Source: Planococcus wigleyi (lineage in GTDB: Bacteria; Bacillota; Bacilli; Bacillales_A; Planococcaceae). Taken from it: DNA of 64,000 nucleotides. The position numbers and the translations under genes are program-made. The DNA lies in contig NZ_JACSPU010000003.1 in assembly GCF_014836985.1 (NCBI RefSeq), positions 310,001 to 374,000 on the forward strand, in the 5' to 3' direction. Positions 8,205 to 15,160 of the stretch are shown here, piece by piece. How positions within the stretch are numbered: position 1 is the first letter of the stretch; each line of letters begins with the position of its first letter. The notes beneath the pieces were generated by a model. That model saw nothing but the letters and a program-made list of their open reading frames with translations. It made no database searches and was not told the origin of the DNA.

Positions 8205-9576
8205 AATAAAGCTTTCCTTGCCGGTAAATCACAGTGGATAGCCTCATAACAGCATGGATGAAACAATTTTGGCGGAGGTTAAATGGATCGCCATAGTATT
8301 GCGGCAGTATCATGTCCATTGTTTCCTGCATTTTTTCGATCAATAACCGGTAAACTTCTTTTTCTGTATAGAACTGCGTTTCACGGCCTTGCAGCCATTC
8401 GAAATAAGAAACGATAACCCCGCCGGCATTTGCCAGAATGTCAGGGATGACAACAACGCCTTGCTCATTCAGGTATTCGTCGGCTTCAGCTGTCGTAGGT
8501 GCGTTTGCACCTTCTATGATAATCCGTGCCTGTACGTCTCTTACATTGTCTTCGCGGATTTGGTTTTCGAGTGCCGCCAATAGCAAGACATCTACTGGCA
8601 AGGTGACCAGGATCTCGCGTTCTTTTATTTCCGCTTTGATGCTGGCACTTTGCAACTGCTCTTCTGTTGCTGGCAAATCTCCACGGTTGGTTTTGGTAAA
8701 TTCGATCAAAGCGGGAATATCCAGTCCGTCTTCGTTATACAAGGTTACGTTGCGGTCACTGACAGCAACGATTTTGTGGTCGATCAACTCACATTTATAA
8801 GCCTCTAGAGCAGCTACGGAACCAACATTCCCAAAGCCTTGGACAGCCATCTTCAATGGGCGGTCGTAGAGCTCCAAAGTCGTCTTGGCAAAAGGGTTAT
8901 CACTGGTGGACAGCAGCTGTTCGTTGGCTTTCACGTAATCGTGAAGAAGGTAGCGGAATGTGAAATAAACGCCTTTTCCGGTTGCTTCCCGTCTTCCAAG
9001 CGACCCGCCGTTTACAACGCTTTTACCGGTGAAACTTCCAAGGTACGGGGTACCGTGATGGACTTTTTTGTATTCTGCCATCATCCAGTCCATTTCCCTC
9101 TCGCCAGAACCCATGTCAGGCGCGGGGATGTCTTTATCCGGACCAATAACATCTGAGAAATAGCGGACGTATTTTCTGGAAATGAGATTCAGTTCTTTTT
9201 CCGAGTATTCGCGGGGGTTAAGGACAATGCCGCCCTTGCCGCCGCCGAACGGCACTTTGTGGAGTGCGTTTTTCAAAGTCATCAGAAATGCCAGGTTGAT
9301 GACTTCTTCTTCATTGACGCTTTCGTGAAAACGGATGCCGCCTTTATAAGGGCCCATTGCATCGTTGTGCTGTGCACGGAAAGCGGGAATCCGAACGACA
9401 CTCCCGTCATCCAAAGGGACCCTCAGGAAGGCTTTATGTATTTTGTCAGGTGTAGAAAGAATGGCGCTCAGTGAAGCGAAAGCCTGCTTGCGGTCCGCCA
9501 AATCAGGCAGGAATGAATCGTTTTCAAGCAAAGCATCCAATGATTCCTGAATAATTTTTTTGGTTTCTGTCTGCAT
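8203..9576 (-). CDS. Glutamate dehydrogenase (Glu/Leu/Phe/Val dehydrogenase family)
   Basis: 457 residues, start preceded by TTGGAGGTG. It interconverts glutamate with 2-oxoglutarate and ammonia using NAD(P). Visible elements are the substrate site GPYKGGIRFH and the catalytic lysine stretch KNALHKVPFGGGKGGI, then PAPDMGSGEREMDWM, and the Rossmann motif VQGFGNVGSVAA. It is about 30 residues longer than typical RocG/GudB (about 424), with an insertion around residues 205-225 (YVKANEQLLSTSDNPFAKT). A family member with another amino acid substrate is possible. The upstream gene ends in a terminator, so this gene has its own promoter. Confidence 0.9.
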   Translation of the reverse strand: MQTETKKIIQESLDALLENDSFLPDLADRKQAFASLSAILSTPDKIHKAFLRVPLDDGSVVRIPAFRAQHNDAMGPYKGGIRFHESVNEEEVINLAFLMTLKNALHKVPFGGGKGGIVLNPREYSEKELNLISRKYVRYFSDVIGPDKDIPAPDMGSGEREMDWMMAEYKKVHHGTPYLGSFTGKSVVNGGSLGRREATGKGVYFTFRYLLHDYVKANEQLLSTSDNPFAKTTLELYDRPLKMAVQGFGNVGSVAALEAYKCELIDHKIVAVSDRNVTLYNEDGLDIPALIEFTKTNRGDLPATEEQLQSASIKAEIKEREILVTLPVDVLLLAALENQIREDNVRDVQARIIIEGANAPTTAEADEYLNEQGVVVIPDILANAGGVIVSYFEWLQGRETQFYTEKEVYRLLIEKMQETMDMILPQYYGDPFNLRQNCFIHAVMRLSTVIYRQGKLY

Positions 9577-9613
9577 ATCCGGAACACCTCCAAGTGTAAT
9601 GTCTACTTAATCT

Positions 9614-9638
9614 ATACCCAGTCCTTCTCTATTTAATC
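9614..9638 (-). promoter_or_regulatory. Candidate sigma-B-like promoter of the glutamate dehydrogenase gene
   Basis: On the minus strand GATTAA, 13 bases, GGGTAT matches the sigma-B pattern (GTTTAA, 12-15 bases, GGGTAT) with one mismatch. A sigma-A reading overlaps it (TTGATT, 18 bases, TATAGA). It lies about 40 bases upstream of the start codon. Confidence 0.4.
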
Positions 9639-9648
9639 AATAAGAAAA

Positions 9649-9678
9649 GCCGTCTTCGGAAATATCCCGAAGACGGCA
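9649..9678 (-). terminator. Terminator of the first BCCT transporter
   Basis: GCCGTCTTCGG and CCGAAGACGGC pair perfectly with a short loop; on the minus strand TTTTCTTATT follows. It lies just after the transporter stop codon. Confidence 0.9.
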
Positions 9679-9683
9679 GTTGT

Positions 9684-11174
9684 TTACTTTTTGTTTTTAA
9701 TCAATTGCAATTCCAGATTCAGTGCTTTAAACAGCGCAAAGACCATGAGGATCATCACGAATGAGAAAGGCAATGCCGCGATAATAATGGTGTTCTGCAC
9801 AGCCGTCAAGCCTCCCACGGACAGCAGGATGGCTGCCACCATTGACTGGGCAATTCCCCAGAGGATCTTGATTTGGTTGCTTGGCACCAAAGAGCCGTGT
9901 GTTGACTGCATCCCCAATACGAAAGTAGCGGAGTCAGCAGATGTAATGAAGAATGTTGTAACGAGCAGAATGGCAATGAGCGACATGATAAAGCCGAGCG
10001 GCATCTCGTTAAACATCGCAAACAATGTCTGTTCTGTAGGGAAAGCTGTTAAATCGATCCCGCTTTTTTGAAAATTGATTGCTGTCGATCCGAAAGTAGC
10101 GTACCAGATTCCCGCAAAGGCGCTTGGTGCAAGTACTACGCCAACCAGGAATTCACGGATGGTGCGGCCTTTGGAAATGCGGGCGATAAACATACTGACA
10201 AATGGTGCCCATGAAATCCACCATGCCCAGTAGAAGATGGTCCATCCATCCAGCCAGCTGCGATTTTCTGCATCAAGTGGAGCGGATTGGAAACTCAGGC
10301 TGATTAAATTTTGGAGATACTCTCCGAAAGTTTCAGTGAACATATTCAAAATTAGTAGAGTAGGGCCTAATATTAGGACCAGTATCAACAAAATAACTGC
10401 TAAAACCATATTGGTATTAGACAGGTATTTGATTCCTTTGTTCAGTCCCGACCATGCAGAAGCGATGAACAAAATAGTCACGGCACCAATAATCAGCATT
10501 TGTACCCAATATTCTTGAGGTGCGCCGAACAGATAAGCAATGCCGCCATTAATTTGAGCAGCGCCAAAGCCGAGTGAAGTTGCTACGCCAAAGACTGTAG
10601 CAAAAACAGCGAGTACGTCAACGAGTGTTCCCAAGGGACCATTCATCTTATCGCCAAAAATCGGCTTCAATGTTGATGAAATTAATGCAGGTTCGCCTTT
10701 TCTGAATTGGAAAAAGGCTAAAGAAAGAGCGACCATTCCATACATCGTCCAGATATGGATGCCCCAGTGGTAATAAGATCGCTGCAAAGCTTCCTTAAAT
10801 GCAGCGTCAGATCCGATTTCTGCCGTTGCAGGTTGAATGGCAAAATGGGATAGCGGCTCTGAAGCGCCATAGAAGACGAGGCCGATGCCCATCCCCGCAG
10901 AGAATAACATGGAGATCCAACTGAAAGTCGAAAACTCAGGGCGATCAGAATCTTTGCCAAGCCGGATTTTTCCATAGGGGCTGACGATAATGATGGCAAC
11001 GAGGATTAGCAGAATGGCCATAATCATTAAATAATACCAGCCAAATGCTGTATTGATATAGTTACGGATGTTTCCCGTGGCAGTTTCAAAGATTTCAGGC
11101 GCAATAACGCCGAAAGCGACAGTTAAGATAACCAACGCAAATGTGATGTAAAAGACTTTCGAAGCTTTCTTCAT
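9684..11174 (-). CDS. BCCT-family betaine/choline/carnitine transporter 1
   Basis: 496 residues from ATG 11174 with AGGAGG five bases upstream; the open frame extends 34 codons further without a site. The protein has about 12 membrane helices and the BCCT signature region GWTIFYWAWWISWAPFVSMFIARISKGRTIREF, which holds the aromatic box for the quaternary ammonium. The glycine-rich SAGMGIGLVFYGASEPLSHF segment is sodium-coupled OpuD/BetP-like (Met-Gly-Ile-Gly type rather than the proton-coupled variant). It imports compatible solutes such as glycine betaine. A perfect inverted repeat lies between its likely promoter and its ribosome binding site. A second BCCT gene is at 46483-47982. Confidence 0.92.
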   Translation of the reverse strand: MKKASKVFYITFALVILTVAFGVIAPEIFETATGNIRNYINTAFGWYYLMIMAILLILVAIIIVSPYGKIRLGKDSDRPEFSTFSWISMLFSAGMGIGLVFYGASEPLSHFAIQPATAEIGSDAAFKEALQRSYYHWGIHIWTMYGMVALSLAFFQFRKGEPALISSTLKPIFGDKMNGPLGTLVDVLAVFATVFGVATSLGFGAAQINGGIAYLFGAPQEYWVQMLIIGAVTILFIASAWSGLNKGIKYLSNTNMVLAVILLILVLILGPTLLILNMFTETFGEYLQNLISLSFQSAPLDAENRSWLDGWTIFYWAWWISWAPFVSMFIARISKGRTIREFLVGVVLAPSAFAGIWYATFGSTAINFQKSGIDLTAFPTEQTLFAMFNEMPLGFIMSLIAILLVTTFFITSADSATFVLGMQSTHGSLVPSNQIKILWGIAQSMVAAILLSVGGLTAVQNTIIIAALPFSFVMILMVFALFKALNLELQLIKNKK

Positions 11175-11196
11175 AGTTCCTCCTGAAGTAATTTTT

Positions 11197-11212
11197 TTAA
11201 CATAGTTGTTAA
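11197..11212. promoter_or_regulatory. Inverted repeat, candidate operator of BCCT gene 1
   Basis: TTAACATAGTTGTTAA is a perfect 6-4-6 inverted repeat located 23 bases upstream of the transporter start codon. A possible TTGACT -35 on the minus strand lies further upstream. No regulator gene is adjacent. Confidence 0.4.
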
Positions 11213-11263
11213 GGTTACATAAAAGCTTACTTATAGTCAACCTAATAAAAGAAAGGAGGGATA

Positions 11264-11824
11264 TTAATTGTCCCATTCCTTCATTTGTTCTTCTTCTGCC
11301 ACAACTCGCAGGTCATCACCGGAAATCGTCAAAACTTGATAATCAGTTGTTTCCGCATAACGCTCCGCTTCTTTCTTGATGAATTTGGGGGAACCATCAG
11401 TTTCTTCATCATAGACTATGAGGATGCCATCGGAATTGCGCAGGAAGAACTTGTTCTTTTCGATGAATTGCCAAGGTGCTTCATAAGGTTTACTGGTCAG
11501 GCTGCGGTGAAAATCAGCCTGTTCGATAATCATGCGATAATTTTCCTGCTTGGTTTCATTCCATCTTCCTTCCTGGTCGAGAAAAGGTGTAAGCACAGCG
11601 TATTTCAATTCCGGAAATTCTTCCTTCATCTCTAGCACAACTTCAGCGGCCCAGGTTTCAACACCCAGCTGTCCGCTCAAAATTATCCATTCCAATCCTT
11701 CATCTAGCAAAGCCCGAAAACGATTTTCCAATGCTTTTTTAATGAAAAAGACACCTGGATTTTTTTCGTCAAATATGCCCAGTTCATGTTGCTTATAGCC
11801 GGTGACCACCAATCGTTTCAACAA
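11264..11824 (-). CDS. ypsA: YpsA-like SLOG-family protein (DUF1273)
   Basis: 186 residues from TTG 11824, which lies 8 bases after AAGAGGAG. A GTG at 11833 overlaps the ribosome binding site, and the next codon, TTG 11821, aligns best with the start of Bacillus subtilis YpsA as I remember it. The sequence matches YpsA along its length: TGYKQHELGIF, LDEGLEWIILSGQLGVETWAAE, and NSDGILIVYDEETDGSPKF. SLOG proteins bind nucleotide-like ligands; B. subtilis YpsA affects cell division and oxidative-stress protection. It lies upstream of and on the same strand as the BCCT gene, with a 90-base gap. Confidence 0.9.
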   Translation of the reverse strand: MLKRLVVTGYKQHELGIFDEKNPGVFFIKKALENRFRALLDEGLEWIILSGQLGVETWAAEVVLEMKEEFPELKYAVLTPFLDQEGRWNETKQENYRMIIEQADFHRSLTSKPYEAPWQFIEKNKFFLRNSDGILIVYDEETDGSPKFIKKEAERYAETTDYQVLTISGDDLRVVAEEEQMKEWDN

Positions 11825-12011
11825 TTTGTCCACTCCTCTTGAGGTTTTGCCATCTTACTCTATAGTATAGGCGGCAGAGCGTCCACTCGCATTAATTTCT
11901 CCGCATGACGGATGGATTTTTAAATCTGATTATTCAATTTAAAAAGAACGTTTATGATAAGATACAGGAAAAATAGAACGGATTTATTAGTGAACCAAAG
12001 GAGTGGATTAA

Positions 12012-12962
12012 ATGGTAAGCCTTGCAGATGTGAAGAAAGCACAGAAAGAAATCCAAGAGACAATCCATCAAACACCGATCTTGACGTCTTCGCTTCTGGA
12101 TGAACGCTGCGGAATGGAAGTCTTTTTAAAAGCGGAACATCTGCAGAAGACGGGCTCCTTTAAAATAAGGGGAGCCACGAATGCGGTAAAACAAGCAGCA
12201 GCAGCTGGAGCACGTTTCATCACAGCAGCGTCTTCCGGCAATCATGGCCAGGCTATTGCTTATATCGCCGGTCGAATGGGCATCCCTGCGATCATTATTG
12301 TGCCTGAAGATGCCAATCGCGCCAAAGTGGAAGCGATTAAAGCATACGGGGCCAAGGTTGAGTATTGCGGATTGACTTCCGCTGAACGAATACCGAGAGC
12401 CGAGCAATTGGCAGAAAGAAATAATGGGGTCTATATCCCACCTTATGATCATCCCGCGGTCATTGCCGGCCAGGGAACCGTTGCCTTGGAGATTCTTGAA
12501 CAGGTGCCGGAAGCGGACACCATCGTTGTGCCGGTTGGAGGGGGCGGCTTGATCAGCGGAATTTTATCGGCAGTAAAAAATAGTAAGCCCAGCATCCGTA
12601 TTATCGGAGTCGAACCTGAGACAGCCAATGATACGTTTCTCTCTCTTCAAAAAGGGGAAATCACAGCCATTTCCGGAACTTCAACCATCGCGGACGGATT
12701 GCGCACTTCACAGCCTGGTGATTTGACCTTTCCTGTTTTGAAAGAGCATCTCGACGACTTGGTCTTGGTTTCTGAAACTGAAATTAAAGAGGCATTCCGT
12801 TTCTTGTTGGAACGCACCAAACAACTAGTAGAACCTTCAGGCGCGACGGCTTTGGCTGCAGTCATGGCAGGTAAGAATGAAATGGAAATTAAAAAGGCCG
12901 TTGTCGTTTTAACAGGAGGGAACATCGACCTTCTTAAGATTTCTCATATACTAGAAAACTGA
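12012..12962 (+). CDS. Threonine/serine dehydratase (catabolic type, no ACT domain)
   Basis: 316 residues, ATG with AAAGGAGTGG upstream. It is a fold-type II PLP enzyme that deaminates threonine or serine to the keto acid. The PLP lysine is in KTGSFKIRGA (about residue 53), the substrate loop is SSGNHGQA, the PLP-phosphate glycine loop is VPVGGGGLISG, and the C-terminal loop is TGGNID. The length, with no C-terminal ACT regulatory domain, fits the TdcB/serine racemase type rather than the feedback-inhibited biosynthetic IlvA. Serine racemase activity is the main alternative. Confidence 0.88.
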   Translation: MVSLADVKKAQKEIQETIHQTPILTSSLLDERCGMEVFLKAEHLQKTGSFKIRGATNAVKQAAAAGARFITAASSGNHGQAIAYIAGRMGIPAIIIVPEDANRAKVEAIKAYGAKVEYCGLTSAERIPRAEQLAERNNGVYIPPYDHPAVIAGQGTVALEILEQVPEADTIVVPVGGGGLISGILSAVKNSKPSIRIIGVEPETANDTFLSLQKGEITAISGTSTIADGLRTSQPGDLTFPVLKEHLDDLVLVSETEIKEAFRFLLERTKQLVEPSGATALAAVMAGKNEMEIKKAVVVLTGGNIDLLKISHILEN

Positions 12963-13035
12963 GGTTTAGATGAACGTCACGCGGGAAAAGTGCCAACAAC
13001 AGGATGAAAACCAATTGATGAAAGGAGTGGGAGTC

Positions 13036-13200
13036 ATGAGCAAAGAAAAAGAGCCACATGAAAAATTGGCGGATAAAGAACTGGATTTGAAGGCCGCTCA
13101 GGAAGTGCATTACAATGACGATTTTAAGAAAGCAGACAATGCTGCCAAGGCGGAAAATCAACAAAACGAAAGCAAGTCCGAAAAATCTGATGACAAGTGA
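13036..13200 (+). CDS. Small hydrophilic protein, 54 residues
   Basis: The frame is open from 12970, but the ATG at 13036 has AAAGGAGTGG at the right distance and is preferred. The protein is extremely charged (Lys, Glu, Asp, Asn, Gln, Ser) with no hydrophobic core and no Cys, Trp or Pro-rich motif. The C-terminus ends NESKSEKSDDK. It looks intrinsically disordered, like small stress or spore-associated proteins in Bacillales, but no family is recognised. It has its own terminator immediately downstream. Confidence 0.65.
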   Translation: MSKEKEPHEKLADKELDLKAAQEVHYNDDFKKADNAAKAENQQNESKSEKSDDK

Positions 13201-13205
13201 TTGAA

Positions 13206-13242
13206 AAGCTGATTATTACTTAAAGTAATAATCGGCTTTTTT
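13206..13242 (+). terminator. Terminator of the 54-residue protein gene
   Basis: AAGCTGATTATTAC pairs with GTAATAATCGGCTT (one G-T pair) and is followed by TTTT, six bases after the stop. Confidence 0.88.
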
Positions 13243-13270
13243 GTATTGAATCGTTTCTTGCAAAAAGAAG

Positions 13271-13285
13271 TTGAAAGCGGTAACA
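13271..13285 (+). promoter_or_regulatory. cre-like site (CcpA) before the acyl-CoA operon
   Basis: TTGAAAGCGGTAACA fits every position of the degenerate Bacillus cre consensus WTGNAANCGNWNNCW. It is 20 bases upstream of the palindrome and about 70 bases upstream of the first gene of the operon, a position suitable for carbon catabolite repression. Confidence 0.5.
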
Positions 13286-13303
13286 TTAATTTAAGAATTC
13301 TGA

Positions 13304-13325
13304 ACATACTAACTAGTTAGTATGT
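13304..13325. promoter_or_regulatory. 22-bp perfect palindrome, candidate TetR operator
   Basis: The 22 bases form a perfect palindrome with core CTAACTAGTTAG flanked by ACATA/TATGT. It is 30 bases upstream of the SDR start codon and the operon's second gene encodes a TetR-family repressor, so autoregulation through this site is the simple reading. Confidence 0.7.
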
Positions 13326-13355
13326 ATGTTTTATCAATAGACAGGGGGATGGAAG

Positions 13356-14129
13356 ATGAACGTAATGGATTTATTCAAATTGGAAGGCAAAACGGCAATT
13401 GTAACAGGAGGTGGCCGTGGCCTTGGTGCCATGATGGCTGAAGCGTTTGCAGAAGCGGGAGCGAATGTCGTCGTGTGTTCACGAAAAGTGGAGGCCTGCC
13501 AGGAAACGGCGGAAAAATTGGATAAAATGGGCGCCGGAACGCTTGCGCTGGCATGTGATGTCACGAATGAAGACGATGTGAAGAATGTTGTTCAGCAAAC
13601 GCTTGAAAAGTTCGGCTCTATTGATATTCTGGTCAATAATTCCGGAGCTACGTGGGGAGCGCCGGTTGTCGATATGCCGCTGGATGCCTGGCAAAAAGTG
13701 ATGGATGTCAATGTAACAGGAACATTCCTCATGAGCCGTGAAGCAGGAAAGGCGATGATTGAACAAAAGAGCGGAAAGATCATCAATATTTCATCAGTTG
13801 CCGGATTAGGGGGAATCAATCCGACGCTGATGGATACGATAGGCTATAACACCAGCAAAGGTGCGGTCATCACTTTTACGAAAGATTTGGCTGCCAAATG
13901 GGGGCAGCATAACATTAACGTCAATGCGATCGCTCCTGGTTTCTTTCCGACCAAAATGTCGAAAGTGGTGATGGAAAAAGGACAGGAGGGCTTGCTTGCC
14001 CAAACGCCATTGAATCGTTTCGGCACGGAAGAGGATTTGAAAGGAGCCGCTTTATTCCTGGCATCCAAAGCTTCTGATTATATAACTGGTGATGTCGTTA
14101 TCGTCGATGGCGGCATGCACGCACTGTAA
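13356..14129 (+). CDS. SDR-family oxidoreductase (first gene of acyl-CoA operon)
   Basis: 257 residues, ATG with GGGGGATGGAAG upstream. A classical short-chain dehydrogenase: the NAD(P) motif TGGGRGLG near residue 18, NNSGA, and the catalytic Ser-Tyr-Lys in ISSVAG and GYNTSKG. It most resembles gluconate 5-dehydrogenase and 3-oxoacyl-ACP reductase-like members. In this operon a 3-hydroxyacyl-CoA or alcohol substrate is plausible, but that is inference from context. It is followed after 31 bases by the TetR gene, with a candidate cre site and palindrome upstream. Confidence 0.88.
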   Translation: MNVMDLFKLEGKTAIVTGGGRGLGAMMAEAFAEAGANVVVCSRKVEACQETAEKLDKMGAGTLALACDVTNEDDVKNVVQQTLEKFGSIDILVNNSGATWGAPVVDMPLDAWQKVMDVNVTGTFLMSREAGKAMIEQKSGKIINISSVAGLGGINPTLMDTIGYNTSKGAVITFTKDLAAKWGQHNINVNAIAPGFFPTKMSKVVMEKGQEGLLAQTPLNRFGTEEDLKGAALFLASKASDYITGDVVIVDGGMHAL

Positions 14130-14160
14130 ATTATGGGAAAACGAATGGCGGGGTATGATC

Positions 14161-14718
14161 ATGAAAGCGGAAATCAAACAGAAAAGCATTCTCCTGTTTG
14201 AGGAAAAGGGTTTCAGTGAAACTTCCATACAGGATATCGTCGAGGCGTTAGGTGTCACGAAAGGGACTTTCTATTATTACTTCTCAAGCAAAGAACAACT
14301 GTTGATGGATATTCATTTAGGCTATATCGACGATCTGCTGAACCGCCAGGAGAAAATCCAGCAAAAGCAAATCAGCAATCGTGAAAAACTGACGCAGCTC
14401 ATCGCTTTATTGATTACCGACATCGCGAAACATGGACCAAGCGGGAAAGTGTTTTTTAGGGAAATGCGCCATCTGGGCGAAGAGAATGCCTTCCAAGTGA
14501 AGGGCAAACGTGAAAAATTTCGTAAAAACCTGGAAAAAATCATAATGGACGGTATCGTTCAAAAAGAATTCCGGCAGGGACTTGATCCTGATATCATCGC
14601 ATTTGCCATTTTAGGTGTCGCTAATTGGAGCTACCAATGGTTCAATCCCTCAGGTGGGATTACAGCGGATCGGTTGGCGGACATATACAGTGATCTGATT
14701 CTTAACGGCATCGTTTGA
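14161..14718 (+). CDS. TetR/AcrR-family regulator of the acyl-CoA operon
   Basis: 185 residues from ATG 14161, with GCGGGG seven bases upstream; an ATG two codons earlier is too close to it. The N-terminal helix-turn-helix is clear: FEEKGFSETSIQDIVEALGVTKGTFYYYFSSKEQL, residues about 14-48. The C-terminal ligand domain contains PSGKVFFREMRHLGEENA. TetR regulators of this type often sense acyl-CoA and repress fatty or branched acid catabolism, as FadR/YsiA does in Bacillus subtilis. Its position inside the operon, with a perfect palindrome upstream of the first gene, supports autoregulation. Confidence 0.9.
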   Translation: MKAEIKQKSILLFEEKGFSETSIQDIVEALGVTKGTFYYYFSSKEQLLMDIHLGYIDDLLNRQEKIQQKQISNREKLTQLIALLITDIAKHGPSGKVFFREMRHLGEENAFQVKGKREKFRKNLEKIIMDGIVQKEFRQGLDPDIIAFAILGVANWSYQWFNPSGGITADRLADIYSDLILNGIV

Positions 14719-14737
14719 AGATAAAGGAGGAAATGCA

Positions 14738-15160
14738 ATGGCACATGAAATTCCGGTAAAAGTGCGGTTTAGTGAAACTGACGCCTTAGGGCATATCAGC
14801 AATATCAGCTATTTTATCTACCTGGAAGAAGCGCGGACTGAATTTTTCGCTGAACTGGGTTTTGGGCGCGACATCAAGAATTGGAAGATCATTCTTGCTT
14901 CAGCTTCCTGTGACTTTGTCAGTCAGGGCTATTACAACCAAAAGTTGGTCGTCCGGACAGAAGTCAGCAAAATCGGCAACTCAAGTTTTCAGGTGGTACA
15001 CGAAATCAATGATGCAGAAAGTGGGGAACTGATTGCAAGAGGACAGGCAAGCGGTGTCCATTTCAATTTCGAAACACAAAAAAGCGAGCCTTTACCCGAA
15101 GCAAACCGCCAACAACTGGAAAAGCATTTAATCAAGGAGGCAAGCCATCATGGAAACTAA
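14738..15160 (+). CDS. Acyl-CoA thioesterase, 4HBT/YbgC hotdog type
   Basis: 140 residues, ATG with AAAGGAGGAAATG upstream. The signature VRFSETDALGHISNISYFIYLEEAR contains the catalytic Asp of 4-hydroxybenzoyl-CoA/YbgC thioesterases (Asp about residue 15). It hydrolyses acyl-CoA to free acid plus CoA; in this operon it may relieve CoA trapping or release the pathway product. Its last 11 bases overlap the start of the acyl-CoA dehydrogenase gene, which indicates translational coupling. Confidence 0.88.
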   Translation: MAHEIPVKVRFSETDALGHISNISYFIYLEEARTEFFAELGFGRDIKNWKIILASASCDFVSQGYYNQKLVVRTEVSKIGNSSFQVVHEINDAESGELIARGQASGVHFNFETQKSEPLPEANRQQLEKHLIKEASHHGN

